Below are positions 1 through 8,488 of a stretch of 64,000 nucleotides of DNA, piece by piece (within the stretch, counting starts at the first letter, position 1; every line of letters begins with the position of its first letter). Position numbers and translations under genes: made by a program. The DNA is from Kitasatospora sp. NBC_00374 (lineage in GTDB: Bacteria > Actinomycetota > Actinomycetes > Streptomycetales > Streptomycetaceae). The notes under the pieces are model-generated. The model was not told the DNA's origin. It searched no databases and saw only the letters and a list, made by a program, of their open reading frames with translations. The stretch is from NCBI RefSeq assembly GCF_041434935.1, contig NZ_CP107964.1, positions 7,733,001-7,797,000 on the forward strand, read 5' to 3'.

Positions 1-2
1 CC

Positions 3-686
3 TTCCAGCACCTCGGCCCGCTGCTGGCCGAGCGGTTCCCGGCCGGCGACCCGGCCGCGCTCGCCCAGGCCGCCCGCTGCCGGCTGCCGCTCGTCCAGGT
101 GCCGCCGCGCGGCCTGTGGGGCCGCAGCGGGCCCGCCGCGCACACCACCGCCGAGCACTGGCTCGGCCGGCCGCTCGCCGCCGACCCCTCGCCGGACGAG
201 CTGGTGCTGCGCTACCTCGCGGCCTTCGGCCCGGCCACCGCGGCGGACGCCCAGAAGTGGTGCGGGCTCACCGGCCTCGGCGCCGTCCTCAAACGTCTGG
301 CCCCGCAGCTGCTGCTGTTCCGGGACGCCCACGGCCGCACCCTGTACGACCTGCCGCAGGCCCCCCGTCCCGACCCGTCGGCGCCCGCCCCGGTCCGGCT
401 GCTCGCCCCGTTCGACAACCTGCTGCTCTCGCACGCCGACCGCACCAGGGTGCTCCCGGAGGAGTACCGGCCCCGGGTCATGACCCAGAACGGCATCGTG
501 CTCGGCTCGGTCCTGGTCGACGGCCTGGTCGCCGGAGTCTGGCGGATCGAGGACGGCGTCCTGCGGGTGCGGGCCTTCGGCCGGCTCGGCCGGTCGGACC
601 TGGCCGGGATCGAAGGCGAGGGCGCCCGGGTCCTGGCCTTCGGCGGCGACACCGGCGGCCGGGTGGCCGTCGACCGGGAGGCCTGA
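3..686 (+). CDS. Winged helix DNA-binding domain protein, 5' truncated by window edge
   Basis: The reading frame is open from base 3, so the gene begins left of the window; the GTG at 99 is internal, because coherent coding (FQHLGPLLAERFP) precedes it. The visible 227 residues carry the signatures of the large actinobacterial winged-helix family (HTH_42, related to YcaQ/AlkZ): PPRGLWGRSG, then an LRYLAAFGPAT helix, then LLAPFDNLLLSHADR and the terminal strand pattern NGIVLGSVLVDGLVAGVW. Members are DNA-binding proteins, and some are DNA glycosylases that unhook crosslinks. The family is clear but the biochemical role is not. Only the C-terminal half to two-thirds of a usual ~350-400 residue protein is present. 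Confidence 0.85.
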   Translation, partial: FQHLGPLLAERFPAGDPAALAQAARCRLPLVQVPPRGLWGRSGPAAHTTAEHWLGRPLAADPSPDELVLRYLAAFGPATAADAQKWCGLTGLGAVLKRLAPQLLLFRDAHGRTLYDLPQAPRPDPSAPAPVRLLAPFDNLLLSHADRTRVLPEEYRPRVMTQNGIVLGSVLVDGLVAGVWRIEDGVLRVRAFGRLGRSDLAGIEGEGARVLAFGGDTGGRVAVDREA

Positions 687-853
687 GCGCGGGGCGGGCG
701 GCGCCGGCGGCCGTGGGCCGCGCCGACCTCCCGTCAGGCCCCGTGCGGCGCTGCCGTGCCGGCGGACGCGCCGGGAGTCCGCCCTGCGGACGGTTCAGCA
801 GATCGTCTGCTGAGATGGTCGGGTCAGGAGCGGCCGGCCAGGCGGAGGTGGGA

Positions 854-1966
854 ATGTCGGCGGAGCCCACGCCACCGGGCGCGGACGCCGGGCGGCCCGG
901 CGGGCGCCGACCCTCCGAATCGCTTCCGCCCTCCGTCCGGACGGCCGCCGCCTGGTCCGTCGCGGTGATCCTCTTCATCACCGTCGCCGCGCTGGTCGTC
1001 TACGCCTTCGTCGCGCTGCGCGCCGCCACCATCCCGATGATCGTCGCGCTGCTCGGCACCGCGCTGCTGCAGCCCGTGATGCCGTGGCTGGTGGCGCACG
1101 GACTGCGCCGCGGACTCGCCGCCGGCCTGACCTGTGTCGTCCTGGTGGCGGGGGTCTGCAGCGTGCTGGCCGTCCTCACCAACTCCCTGGTGCACAGCGC
1201 CCCGCAGATCGCCGACTCGCTGCGGCAGGCCGGCGACCGGCTCGCCACCTGGCTGGGGCCCGCCGGCGACCGGCTCCAGCAGGCGCTCTCCGACTCCGCG
1301 ACCTCCGGCAGCTCGGCCGGCAGTTCGCTGGTCGGCGCCCTGGCCGGCGGCGTGCTCTCCGGCCTCGGCATCGCCGTGCAACTCGTCACCGGCGGCGTCC
1401 TCGCCCTCGCCCTGGTGTTCTTCTTCCTCCGCGACGGGCACCGCAGCGCCGACCTCGTCCGCTCGGTGCTGTCCGCCGACCACGCCGAGACCGTCGTCGC
1501 CTGCGGACAGCAGGCCTTCACGGCGATGGCCGGCTACATGCGCGGCACCACCGTGATCGCCCTGATCGACGCGGTGTTCATCACCATTGGCCTGCTGATC
1601 CTCGGTGTCCCCGGCGCCGCCGGCCTGGGCGCCCTGGTCTTCCTCGGCGCCTTCGTGCCGTTCATCGGCGCCTTCCTCTCCGGCACCGTCGCCGTCCTGG
1701 TGGCGCTGGCCCAGGGCGGGCTCAGCATCGCGCTGTGGACCCTGGGCGTCGTCCTCGCGGTCCAGATGGTCGAGGGCAACGTCCTGCAACCCCTGATCCA
1801 GAGCCGCACCGTCGAACTGCACCCCGCGACCATCATGTTCGCGGTGGTCGCCGGCGCCGGGATCGCCGGCATCATCGGCGCCCTGATCGCCGTGCCGATC
1901 TGCGCCGCGGGCCTCGGCGTCGTCGCCGTCCTGCGCGGCCGCCCGCTGGGCCGACCGGCCCCCTGA
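854..1966 (+). CDS. AI-2E family transporter (PerM/YdiK-like membrane protein)
   Basis: A 370-residue polytopic membrane protein with a short cytoplasmic N terminus and about eight hydrophobic segments. The C-terminal half has the family hallmarks: PFIGAFLSGTVAVLVALAQGG and then EGNVLQPLIQSRTVELHP, the conserved loop of the AI-2E/PerM exporter family. Members export autoinducer-2, or act as ion antiporters; the substrate cannot be told from sequence. ATG 854 was chosen because GGAGGTGG lies directly upstream. The frame stays open far upstream, but that extension is low-complexity out-of-frame coding of the preceding gene. Monocistronic by spacing. Confidence 0.9.
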   Translation: MSAEPTPPGADAGRPGGRRPSESLPPSVRTAAAWSVAVILFITVAALVVYAFVALRAATIPMIVALLGTALLQPVMPWLVAHGLRRGLAAGLTCVVLVAGVCSVLAVLTNSLVHSAPQIADSLRQAGDRLATWLGPAGDRLQQALSDSATSGSSAGSSLVGALAGGVLSGLGIAVQLVTGGVLALALVFFFLRDGHRSADLVRSVLSADHAETVVACGQQAFTAMAGYMRGTTVIALIDAVFITIGLLILGVPGAAGLGALVFLGAFVPFIGAFLSGTVAVLVALAQGGLSIALWTLGVVLAVQMVEGNVLQPLIQSRTVELHPATIMFAVVAGAGIAGIIGALIAVPICAAGLGVVAVLRGRPLGRPAP

Positions 1967-2023
1967 CGCCGCCCACCCGGAATCCTGTTGCGACGCCTCG
2001 GCGAACTCCGGTAGCACTGACGC

Positions 2024-2563
2024 ATGATGACCGGCGACAAGATCGCACTGCGGGCCCGCACCGAGGCGGACGTCCCCACCCTGCACACCGAGCTGTACGA
2101 GGACGTCCTCGGGCGCTCCCGCGGCGACTCCCGGCCCTGGCGGCCGATCCCCGCCCAGCACTCGCCGTTCGCCCCCGGCAAGCCCGACGACGACGACGGC
2201 GCCGCCGTCTTCTCCGCGGTCGAACTCGCCACCGGCGAACTCGCCGGCGAAGCGATCCTCTGGGGCATCGACCCGCACAACCGCACCGGCCACATCGGCC
2301 TCGCCCTGCGCCCGTCCTTCCGCGGCCGCGGCCTGGGCACCGACATCGTCCGCACGCTCTGCGAGTACGGCTTCGCCGTGCGCGGCCTGCAGCGGCTGGG
2401 CATCGAGACCCTCGCCGACAACGAGGCCATGCGCGGCGCCGCCCTGCGGGCCGGCTTCACCCAGGAGGGCCAACTGCGGCGCTCCGCGTGGGTCCACGGC
2501 TCCTTCCTGGACGAGGTGATCTTCGGCCGGCTGGCCGAGGAGTGGCATGCCGGGCGGAGCTGA
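2024..2563 (+). CDS. GNAT family N-acetyltransferase (RimJ/RimL type)
   Basis: A 179-residue acetyl-CoA dependent N-acetyltransferase. Residues ~5-20 (KIALRARTEADVPTLH) form the family's first strand and helix. The central motif A, LALRPSFRGRGLGTDIVRTL, contains the RGRGLGT pyrophosphate-binding loop. LQRLGIETLADNEAMRGAALRAGF is the RimJ/RimL C-terminal signature, followed by an R-rich strand and the usual tryptophan (WVHGSFLDEVIFGRL). The acceptor could be a protein N terminus or a small amine. The next gene starts at or near its stop, so the two are probably cotranscribed. Confidence 0.9.
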   Translation: MMTGDKIALRARTEADVPTLHTELYEDVLGRSRGDSRPWRPIPAQHSPFAPGKPDDDDGAAVFSAVELATGELAGEAILWGIDPHNRTGHIGLALRPSFRGRGLGTDIVRTLCEYGFAVRGLQRLGIETLADNEAMRGAALRAGFTQEGQLRRSAWVHGSFLDEVIFGRLAEEWHAGRS

Positions 2564-2567
2564 CCCG

Positions 2568-3119
2568 GTGCCCGGCCGGGCGGCCGCACCGTTCCTGTAC
2601 GTGGTGGTCTGCGCCGCCGGGGTGGCCGGCGGCGTCGGCGAGCTGATCACCGCCGCCCGGGACGACGGCTGGCGGGTCGGCGTGGTGGCCACCCCCACCG
2701 CCCTCGGCTTCTTCGACCGGCCCGCGATCGAGGAGCTGACCGGCCACCCGGTCCGCTCCGCCCTGCGCACCCCGGGCGAGCCGAAGCCGCTGCCCCCGGC
2801 GGACGCGATCGCCGTCGCGCCCGCCACCTTCAACACCGTCAACAAGTGGGCCGCCGGCATCAGCGACACCCTCGCCCTCGGCATCCTCTGCGAGGCCCTG
2901 GGGCTGGGCACCCCCACCGCCGTCCAGCCCTGCCTGAACGCCGCCCAGGCCGCCCACCCCGCCTACCCCGCCAGCCTGGCCGTCCTGCGCTCCACCGGCG
3001 TCCTGATCGGCGGTCAGCCACCGGTGGGCGGCACCGAGATCGGCGGCCGCACCGCCTTCGACTGGACCGAACCGCTCGCCCTGCTGCGCCCCACGCTCCT
3101 GGCCCACCGGGCCGGCTGA
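2568..3119 (+). CDS. Flavoprotein-family protein (phosphopantothenoylcysteine decarboxylase-like)
   Basis: A 183-residue flavoprotein-fold protein (homo-oligomeric flavin-containing Cys decarboxylase superfamily, PF02441). The N-terminal strand and loop LYVVVCAAGVAGGVGEL and the PADAIAVAPATFNTVNKWAAGISD segment are typical: APATFNT(V)NK is the flavin/substrate loop seen in CoaC-like proteins. It lacks the CoaB synthetase half, so it is not the housekeeping CoaBC. GTG 2568 has a GGGCGGAG Shine-Dalgarno; an in-frame ATG at 2547 inside the GNAT gene is an alternative. Function unassigned, perhaps an oxidative decarboxylase or a flavin-dependent lyase. Confidence 0.82.
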   Translation: MPGRAAAPFLYVVVCAAGVAGGVGELITAARDDGWRVGVVATPTALGFFDRPAIEELTGHPVRSALRTPGEPKPLPPADAIAVAPATFNTVNKWAAGISDTLALGILCEALGLGTPTAVQPCLNAAQAAHPAYPASLAVLRSTGVLIGGQPPVGGTEIGGRTAFDWTEPLALLRPTLLAHRAG

Positions 3120-3174
3120 CCGGCACCGCCGAAGCCCGGAGGCGAACCGGGCGGTAGGGTCGGGGAAAGTCACG

Positions 3175-3200
3175 GCGCCGCAGGCACGGACCTGCGGCGC
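3175..3200 (+). terminator. Hairpin between flavoprotein and hydrolase genes
   Basis: A perfect 10-bp stem (GCGCCGCAGG / CCTGCGGCGC) with a six-base loop lies 55 bases after the flavoprotein stop and 30 bases before the hydrolase start. There is no U-tract, which is common for actinobacterial terminators. It could instead be a 5'-UTR hairpin of the downstream gene. Confidence 0.5.
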
Positions 3201-3230
3201 GGCACGGATCAGAGGGGCGCTGACCAGAGC

Positions 3231-4190
3231 ATGGAGTTTCGGACGGACATCCTCGGCGAGCCCTACGAGGCCGCCGTCCTCCCGCTGCGCCCCGACGAGG
3301 AGGGCGACGTCAGCGCCACCCTGGTCCGCCGCCTGGTGCCCGGCGCCGAGCGGGCCGTGCTCTACGTCCACGGCTACGTGGACTACTTCTTCCAGACCCA
3401 CCTGGCCGACCACTTCACCGCCGCGGGCTACTCCTTCTACGCCCTCGACCTGCGCAAGTACGGACGCTCGCTGCGGACCCACCAGTCGCCCAACTTCGTC
3501 CGCGACCTGACCGCCTACGACGAGGAGCTGGACGAGGCCGTCCGGATCATCCGCGAGGTCGACGGCCACACCCGGCTGCTCGTCAACGGCCACTCCACCG
3601 GCGGACTGATCACCGCGCTGTGGGCCGACCGCCGCTCCGCGCGCGGCCTGGTCGACGCGCTCTTCCTCAACAGCCCGTTCCTGTCGATGCCCGCCGCGCC
3701 CGCCGTGCGCGCGCTCGGCGCCCCCGCCGTGGAGGCGATGGGACGGCTCGCCGGCACCCGCAAGCTCCCCTCCACGCTCAACCCGCACTACGTGCACAGC
3801 CTGCACCGCGACCACCGCGGCGACTGGGACTTCGACCTCACCCTCAAGCCCGCCGAGGGCTTCCCGCTCTACGCCGGCTGGCTCGCGGCGATCCAGCGCG
3901 GCCACCGCATCGTCCGGCGAGGCCTGGGCATCGAGTGCCCGATCCTGCTGATGGCCTCCACCGCGAGCACCAGCACCACCCGGTGGGACCCGGCCCTGCA
4001 CCGCACCGACGCCGTCCTGCGCGCCGACGACATCGCCGCGCTCGGCCCCCGGCTCGGGCGCAGCGTCACCGTGGTCCGGATCGACGGCGGCATGCACGAC
4101 CTGGTGCTCTCCGGCGAGCAGGTCAGGAACCGCGTCTTCACCGAGCTCGACCGCTGGCTGACCGCCTACCTCCCGGCGGACGGCGCGTGA
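3231..4190 (+). CDS. Alpha/beta hydrolase (serine aminopeptidase S33 / monoacylglycerol lipase-like)
   Basis: A 319-residue cytosolic alpha/beta hydrolase. AVLYVHGYVDYFFQ supplies the oxyanion-hole HG motif, LLVNGHSTGGLITAL the nucleophile elbow with its serine, and RIDGGMHDLVLSGEQV the catalytic histidine. The Asp is probably in the MASTAS...RWDPALHRTD region. FYALDLRKYGRS is typical of the S33/Hydrolase_4 group. No signal peptide. Its stop overlaps the GTG of the next gene by four bases, so it is translationally coupled to a spermidine synthase-like protein. Substrate unknown; lysophospholipase or esterase activity is plausible. Confidence 0.88.
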   Translation: MEFRTDILGEPYEAAVLPLRPDEEGDVSATLVRRLVPGAERAVLYVHGYVDYFFQTHLADHFTAAGYSFYALDLRKYGRSLRTHQSPNFVRDLTAYDEELDEAVRIIREVDGHTRLLVNGHSTGGLITALWADRRSARGLVDALFLNSPFLSMPAAPAVRALGAPAVEAMGRLAGTRKLPSTLNPHYVHSLHRDHRGDWDFDLTLKPAEGFPLYAGWLAAIQRGHRIVRRGLGIECPILLMASTASTSTTRWDPALHRTDAVLRADDIAALGPRLGRSVTVVRIDGGMHDLVLSGEQVRNRVFTELDRWLTAYLPADGA

Positions 4191-5038
4191 GCACACCCGG
4201 CGAGGAGCCGCGCCCGGTCGAGCGGCCGGTCGACCTCGGCACCGCCAGACTGATGCCCGACCTCGACCGGGAGAGCGGCTGGCTGCTCACCCTCGACGGG
4301 ACCCCGCAGTCCTACGTCGACCTCGCCGACCCGACCCACCTCGAATTCGAGTACGTGCAGCGGCTCGCCCACCTGGCCGACACCCTCGCGCCCGCCGGGC
4401 AGCCGCTGACCGCCCTGCACCTCGGCGGCGGCGCCCTCACCCTGCCCCGCTACCTGGCCGCCACCCGGCCCGGCTCCCGGCAGCGGGTCGTCGAGGTGGA
4501 CGGCCGGCTGGTCGAGTTCGTCGCCGACCGGCTGCCCTGGCCCGACGGCATCGAGGTCACCGTGGGCGACGCCCGCGCCGCCCTCGCCGACACCCCCGCC
4601 GCCTCGGCGGACCTGCTGGTCGCCGACGTCTTCCACGGCTCGCGCACCCCCGCCCACCTCACCACCGTCGAGTTCCTCGCCCTGGCAGCCGCCGCGCTGC
4701 GCCCCGGCGGCTGCTACGCCGCCAACCTCGCCGACGGTCCGCCGCTGGCCTTCGCCAGGGCCCAGGCGGCCACCCTGCGCCAGGCCTTCCCGTACACCTG
4801 CCTGGTCGCCGAGCCCTCGGTCCTGCGCGGGCGCCGGTACGGGAACATCCTGCTGGTCGGCTCCACGGCACCCCTGCCGGTCCGGGAGCTCAGCCGCCGG
4901 CTGGCCGCCGACCCGTTCCCCGCCCGGCTCGCCGACGAGGACGAGCTCGCCGCGCTGGCCGGCCGCACCCGGCCCGTCACCGACGACGGCGCCGAGGACT
5001 CGCCGCCGCCCCCGGACGGCGCGTTCAGCGTGGGCTGA
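4187..5038 (+). CDS. Spermidine synthase-like class I SAM-fold protein
   Basis: A 283-residue Rossmann-fold protein of the spermine/spermidine synthase type: SYVDLADPTHLEFEYVQRLAHL (N-terminal region), TALHLGGGALTLPRYLA (motif I), RQRVVEVDGRLVEFV (acidic ribose-binding residue) and VTVGDARAAL. LLVADVFHGSRTPAHLTT sits where polyamine synthases carry the catalytic Asp loop, but the classical GGGDGG motif is reduced to GGGALT, so aminopropyl transfer is doubtful. Such stand-alone actinobacterial proteins are often annotated as fused MFS/spermidine synthase-like. It starts with GTG inside the hydrolase stop (GTGA). Confidence 0.85.
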   Translation: MSTPGEEPRPVERPVDLGTARLMPDLDRESGWLLTLDGTPQSYVDLADPTHLEFEYVQRLAHLADTLAPAGQPLTALHLGGGALTLPRYLAATRPGSRQRVVEVDGRLVEFVADRLPWPDGIEVTVGDARAALADTPAASADLLVADVFHGSRTPAHLTTVEFLALAAAALRPGGCYAANLADGPPLAFARAQAATLRQAFPYTCLVAEPSVLRGRRYGNILLVGSTAPLPVRELSRRLAADPFPARLADEDELAALAGRTRPVTDDGAEDSPPPPDGAFSVG

Positions 5039-5108
5039 TCGCCTGGGCTGCCGAGCGGGTGGCCTGATGTCACAATGCCGGAGTACCGGACGGGTGGAGG
5101 AGCGGGAC

Positions 5109-5981
5109 ATGACGGGCGATCAGCCGACACGGGTCAGGGCCGAGCTGGAGGCGGTCCCGGAGACCGCGCTCTGGACCCTCTACCACCGGGCGGCCGAGGC
5201 CCGCCGCCCCGACACCGTGCTGCCCGACCAGGCCGCCGTCGACCTCGTCGACAGCCTCGACTTCCCCTTCGCCGAGCGCTTCGGCCCCGCCGACAGCCGG
5301 GCCGGCCGGATCCAGAGCCGGCTGCAGGGTCTGCGGGTGCGCTGCTTCGACCGGGAGGTCTCGGACTTCCTCGCCCGCTCCCCGCGCGGCACGGTCGTCT
5401 GCCTCGGGGAGGGCCTGGAGACCCAGTACTGGCGCGTCGACAACGGCCGCGCCCAGTGGCTCACGGTGGACCTGCCCGAGCTGATCGCCCTGCGCGAGCG
5501 GGTGCTCCCGGCCGGTCCGCGGCAGCGCCTGCTGGCCGGATCGGCCACCGACCTCGGCTGGGCCGACCAGGTCGAGCCCGGCCAGGACGTCCTGATCACC
5601 GCCCAGGGACTGCTGATGTACCTGCGCCCGGGCCAGGTCCGCGACCTCATCGCGGGCTGCGCCGAGCGCTTCCCCGGCGCGGGCATGGTCTTCGACACCG
5701 TGCCGCGCTGGTTCGGCCGGCTCACCGTCGAGGGGAAGATGCGCAGCCACCGGTACCAGGCCCCGCCGATGCCCTGGTCCATGGACGCGGGCGAGCGGGC
5801 CAAGCTGGCCACCGCCCACCCGGCCGTCGTCGAGATCCGCGACGTCCGCCCGACCGGTGGCCCCGGCCTGCTCGGTGCGGCCGTGGACGCGGTCGTCCGG
5901 CTGCCGGTGGTGTCCTCCTACCGCCCCTCGGTGGTGGCGCTGCGCTTCGCGGCCCGGCCGGGCACCGCCCCGGCGCGCTGA
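5109..5981 (+). CDS. Class I SAM-dependent methyltransferase (LCMT/PPM family)
   Basis: A 290-residue methyltransferase of the leucine carboxyl methyltransferase-like family (PF04072). TVVCLGEGLETQYWRVDNG is the family's motif I (the usual acid-glycine SAM loop), WLTVDLPELIALRERVLP the post-I region, and LITAQGLLMYLRPGQVRDLIAGC the diagnostic GLLMYL segment. These bacterial members often make O-methyl esters or polyketide methyl ethers. ATG 5109 was chosen because GGTGGAGGAG precedes it; an in-frame ATG at 5067 lacks a ribosome binding site. Monocistronic and convergent with the next gene. Confidence 0.88.
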   Translation: MTGDQPTRVRAELEAVPETALWTLYHRAAEARRPDTVLPDQAAVDLVDSLDFPFAERFGPADSRAGRIQSRLQGLRVRCFDREVSDFLARSPRGTVVCLGEGLETQYWRVDNGRAQWLTVDLPELIALRERVLPAGPRQRLLAGSATDLGWADQVEPGQDVLITAQGLLMYLRPGQVRDLIAGCAERFPGAGMVFDTVPRWFGRLTVEGKMRSHRYQAPPMPWSMDAGERAKLATAHPAVVEIRDVRPTGGPGLLGAAVDAVVRLPVVSSYRPSVVALRFAARPGTAPAR

Positions 5982-5991
5982 CCCCGGGCCG

Positions 5992-6642
5992 CTACCGCGC
6001 GTACAGGTCCTGGATCTCCAGGCCGTCCGGGCCGAGGCCGGTGCGTTCGGCGTGCTCGCGCATCCGGGGCCCGTACTCGGGGTGCTCGACCAGGCCGGTG
6101 TAGGTGTCGAGGTCGAGGTCGAGCACGCCGGCCTCGTGGGCGAGGTACACGTCCAGCCCCGGGTACATCACCGCCACGTACGGCAGGTCGTCGACGTCGG
6201 TGACCAGGACGGGGTACTCACCGGCCGAGTCCGGCTCGCCGACGTACAGCAGCCGGCGGGAGTCGCTGCCGCCCGCGAGCGGGAAGCAGCGGCCCGGCAG
6301 CACCGTCTCGAACTCGCCGACCATCTCCGACCAGACCGCGTCCGCGGAGCCGAAGCCGTACAGCAGGTCGGTGGCGGCCTGCAACGGGAGCCCGGCGAGA
6401 TCGGGGGCGGCCGGATCCGGGTACCAGCCGAGGCCGGCCAACCAGGAGGCGTCGAAGGCCAGCCAGCGGCGCAGACTCGGCGGCAGCGGACGCCCTCCGG
6501 GCAGCCGGAGCTTGTCGAGGACCTCGGCCGGCAGCGGGACGGGCCGATCGGGCATCGGGGCGTCGCAGGAGGCCCAGCCGTCCTGGCGCACCGTCGCGAC
6601 GACCAGGTCGACCAGCGCGGCGCCGTGCAGGTTCGCATCCAT
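5992..6642 (-). CDS. Hypothetical protein, possibly SUKH (SMI1/KNR4)-like
   Basis: A 216-residue soluble acidic protein not confidently recognised. The order of elements, a helical N terminus with PPSLRRWLAFDASWL followed by FPLAGGSDSRRLLYVGE and then PVLVTDVDDLPYVAVMYPGLDVYLAHEAG, resembles the SUKH superfamily (SMI1/KNR4). Many SUKH proteins are immunity proteins to secreted toxins, but no toxin gene is adjacent. The start is the ATG at 6640-6642; the longer upstream extension overlaps the divergent SMP-30 gene and is rejected. The 99 bases between the two starts must hold both promoters. Confidence 0.65.
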   Translation of the reverse strand: MDANLHGAALVDLVVATVRQDGWASCDAPMPDRPVPLPAEVLDKLRLPGGRPLPPSLRRWLAFDASWLAGLGWYPDPAAPDLAGLPLQAATDLLYGFGSADAVWSEMVGEFETVLPGRCFPLAGGSDSRRLLYVGEPDSAGEYPVLVTDVDDLPYVAVMYPGLDVYLAHEAGVLDLDLDTYTGLVEHPEYGPRMREHAERTGLGPDGLEIQDLYAR

Positions 6643-6741
6643 GGGCGGCAGTGTCGCACCCGTGTCGGACACCCGGCCGGGCCGCCCGCCGTCGTCCAAT
6701 GGGGAGAGCCGCCAGCCCCTCCGCCGACGCAGGAGCCCGCC

Positions 6742-7590
6742 GTGACCGAACCCCGCACGCTGCTGACCGGCCTCGTCCTCGGGGAGTCGCCCCGCTGGCA
6801 CGACGGGCGGCTCTGGTTCTGCGACTGGGGAGCCCGGGAACTGGTCGCCGTGGACGCGGCCGGCCGCCCCGAGGTGGTGCTGAGCGTGGCGGCCTTCCCG
6901 TTCTGCATCGACTGGCTGCCGGACGGCACCCTGCTGGTCGTCCACGGCAACGACCGGCTGCTGCTGCGCCAGGACGCCGACGGTTCCCTGGTCACCCACG
7001 CCGACCTGCGGGGCGTGTGCGACCGCCCGTGGAACGAGGTGGTCGCGGACGGCCGCGGCAACGCCTACGTCAACAGCATCGGCTTCGACCTGATGGCCGG
7101 CGAGCCACCGGCCCCCGGCGTCCTCGCCCTGGTCGCCCCCGACGGCTCCGCGCGGCAGGTGGCGGACGGGCTGGAGTTCCCGAACGGCATGGCGATCACC
7201 CCCGACGGCTCCACCCTGATCGTCGCCGAGTCGTACGGTGGCCGGCTCACCGCCTTCGACGTCCGGCCCGACGGCGGCCTGGCGAACCGGCGGGTCTGGG
7301 CCGCGGTGGAGGGCGCCGCCCCCGACGGGATCTGCCTCGACGCGGAGGGCGCCGTCTGGTACGCGGACGTGCCCGACCGGTGCTGCGTCCGGGTGCGCGA
7401 GGGCGGCGCCGTACTGGCCCGGATCGAGCTCGACCGCGGCTGCTTCTCCTGCGCCCTCGGCGGCGAGGACGGCCGGACGCTGTTCATGACGGCGGCCGAG
7501 TGGCCCGGGCCGGACAGCTCCTCCGACGGCGCCCGGACCGGCCTGGTGCTGGCCGCCGACGCCCCCGCGCCGGCCGCGCGCCGTCCCTGA
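6742..7590 (+). CDS. SMP-30/gluconolactonase/LRE family protein
   Basis: A 282-residue six-bladed beta-propeller hydrolase. GLVLGESPRWHDGRLWFCDW supplies the metal-binding Glu of SMP-30 (GESPRW), CDRPWNEVVADGRGNAYVNSIGF the central metal-ligand Asn strand, and LEFPNGMAITPDGSTLIVAESYGGRLTAF the GMA(I/F)SPDG blade with the second Asn ligand. APDGICLDAEGAVWYADV carries the catalytic Asp. Members hydrolyse sugar lactones with Ca or Zn. GTG 6742 is preceded by AGGAG. Stands alone; the physiological lactone is unknown. Confidence 0.9.
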   Translation: MTEPRTLLTGLVLGESPRWHDGRLWFCDWGARELVAVDAAGRPEVVLSVAAFPFCIDWLPDGTLLVVHGNDRLLLRQDADGSLVTHADLRGVCDRPWNEVVADGRGNAYVNSIGFDLMAGEPPAPGVLALVAPDGSARQVADGLEFPNGMAITPDGSTLIVAESYGGRLTAFDVRPDGGLANRRVWAAVEGAAPDGICLDAEGAVWYADVPDRCCVRVREGGAVLARIELDRGCFSCALGGEDGRTLFMTAAEWPGPDSSSDGARTGLVLAADAPAPAARRP

Positions 7591-7752
7591 CCGGCGCGGC
7601 GCGGGAACCGGCGGCGGGCCCGAGGCGTTTCAGGTCGGGGCAGCCGGACCGGTTAGGCTGGTTCTCCGGGGGGAGCCTCGCCGTATCCGCGCGCGTGGGG
7701 CCGTTCTCGCACCACGGCAGTTGTCGCACCACGCCCACGGAGGTAGTCCGTC

Positions 7753-8421
7753 TTGCACATCGACCAGTGGATCGACGGTGTCTCGCCCGCCGCGGTGTAC
7801 GCCATCGTCGGCCTGATCATCGGACTGGAGAGCCTCGGTATCCCGCTGCCCGGCGAGATCGCCCTCGTCTCGGCCGCGCTGCTGGCGGCGCAGGGCCACG
7901 TCAGCCCGTGGTGGGTGGCGATCTGCGCGATCCTCGGTGCGATCATCGGTGACTCGATCGGCTACTCGATCGGGCGCAAGGGCGGCAAACCGCTGTTCGA
8001 GAAGCTCGGCCGCAGGTTCCCCAAGCACTTCGGCCCCGAGCACCTGGAGAGCGCCGAGCGCTCGTTCCAGAAGTGGGGGATGTGGGCGGTCTTCTTCGGC
8101 CGGTTCGTCGCCCTGCTGCGGATCTTCGCCGGGCCGCTGGCCGGCGCGCTGCGGATGCCGTACTGGAAGTTCCTGACCGCCAACGTGCTCGGTGGCATCG
8201 CCTGGGCCGGCGGCACCACCCTGCTCGTCTACCAGGTCGGCAAGGTCGCCGAGAAGTGGCTGAAGAGCTTCTCCTGGATCGGCCTGGTGGCGGCCGTGCT
8301 GGTCGGCGGCGGCTCGGCCTGGCTGATGAAGCGCCGGGCGGCCAAGGCCAGGGAGGGCCACCCCGAGGTGGTCGGGGAGAAGAGCGGAACCCCGGTGGAG
8401 CCGGTCGCCGACCGGAGCTGA
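7753..8421 (+). CDS. DedA family membrane protein (VTT domain)
   Basis: A 222-residue integral membrane protein of the DedA/VTT family, which includes flippases that recycle undecaprenyl phosphate and phospholipids. LESLGIPLPGEIALVSAALLA is the family re-entrant loop with the conserved PGE, followed by GDSIGYSIGRKGG and the R-containing VFFGRFVALLRIFAGPLAG motif needed for activity. TTG 7753 is the start: GGAGGTAG lies six bases upstream and no ATG or GTG fits. A TAGGCT -10-like element is at ~7655. The C-terminal 30 residues are charged and cytoplasmic. Confidence 0.92.
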   Translation: MHIDQWIDGVSPAAVYAIVGLIIGLESLGIPLPGEIALVSAALLAAQGHVSPWWVAICAILGAIIGDSIGYSIGRKGGKPLFEKLGRRFPKHFGPEHLESAERSFQKWGMWAVFFGRFVALLRIFAGPLAGALRMPYWKFLTANVLGGIAWAGGTTLLVYQVGKVAEKWLKSFSWIGLVAAVLVGGGSAWLMKRRAAKAREGHPEVVGEKSGTPVEPVADRS

Positions 8422-8488
8422 TCCGCTGTCACCCCGGTCGGATAGGGTTGCGGACGATCCATCCGAGCGGACGCCTGGAGGCGCGGCC

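Noticed and set aside
824..2917. A 697-codon minus-strand frame
   Set aside because: Antisense shadow of the AI-2E, GNAT and flavoprotein genes; low-complexity composition and no motif.
2457..4196. A 579-codon minus-strand frame
   Set aside because: Antisense of the flavoprotein and hydrolase genes, both with intact catalytic motifs.
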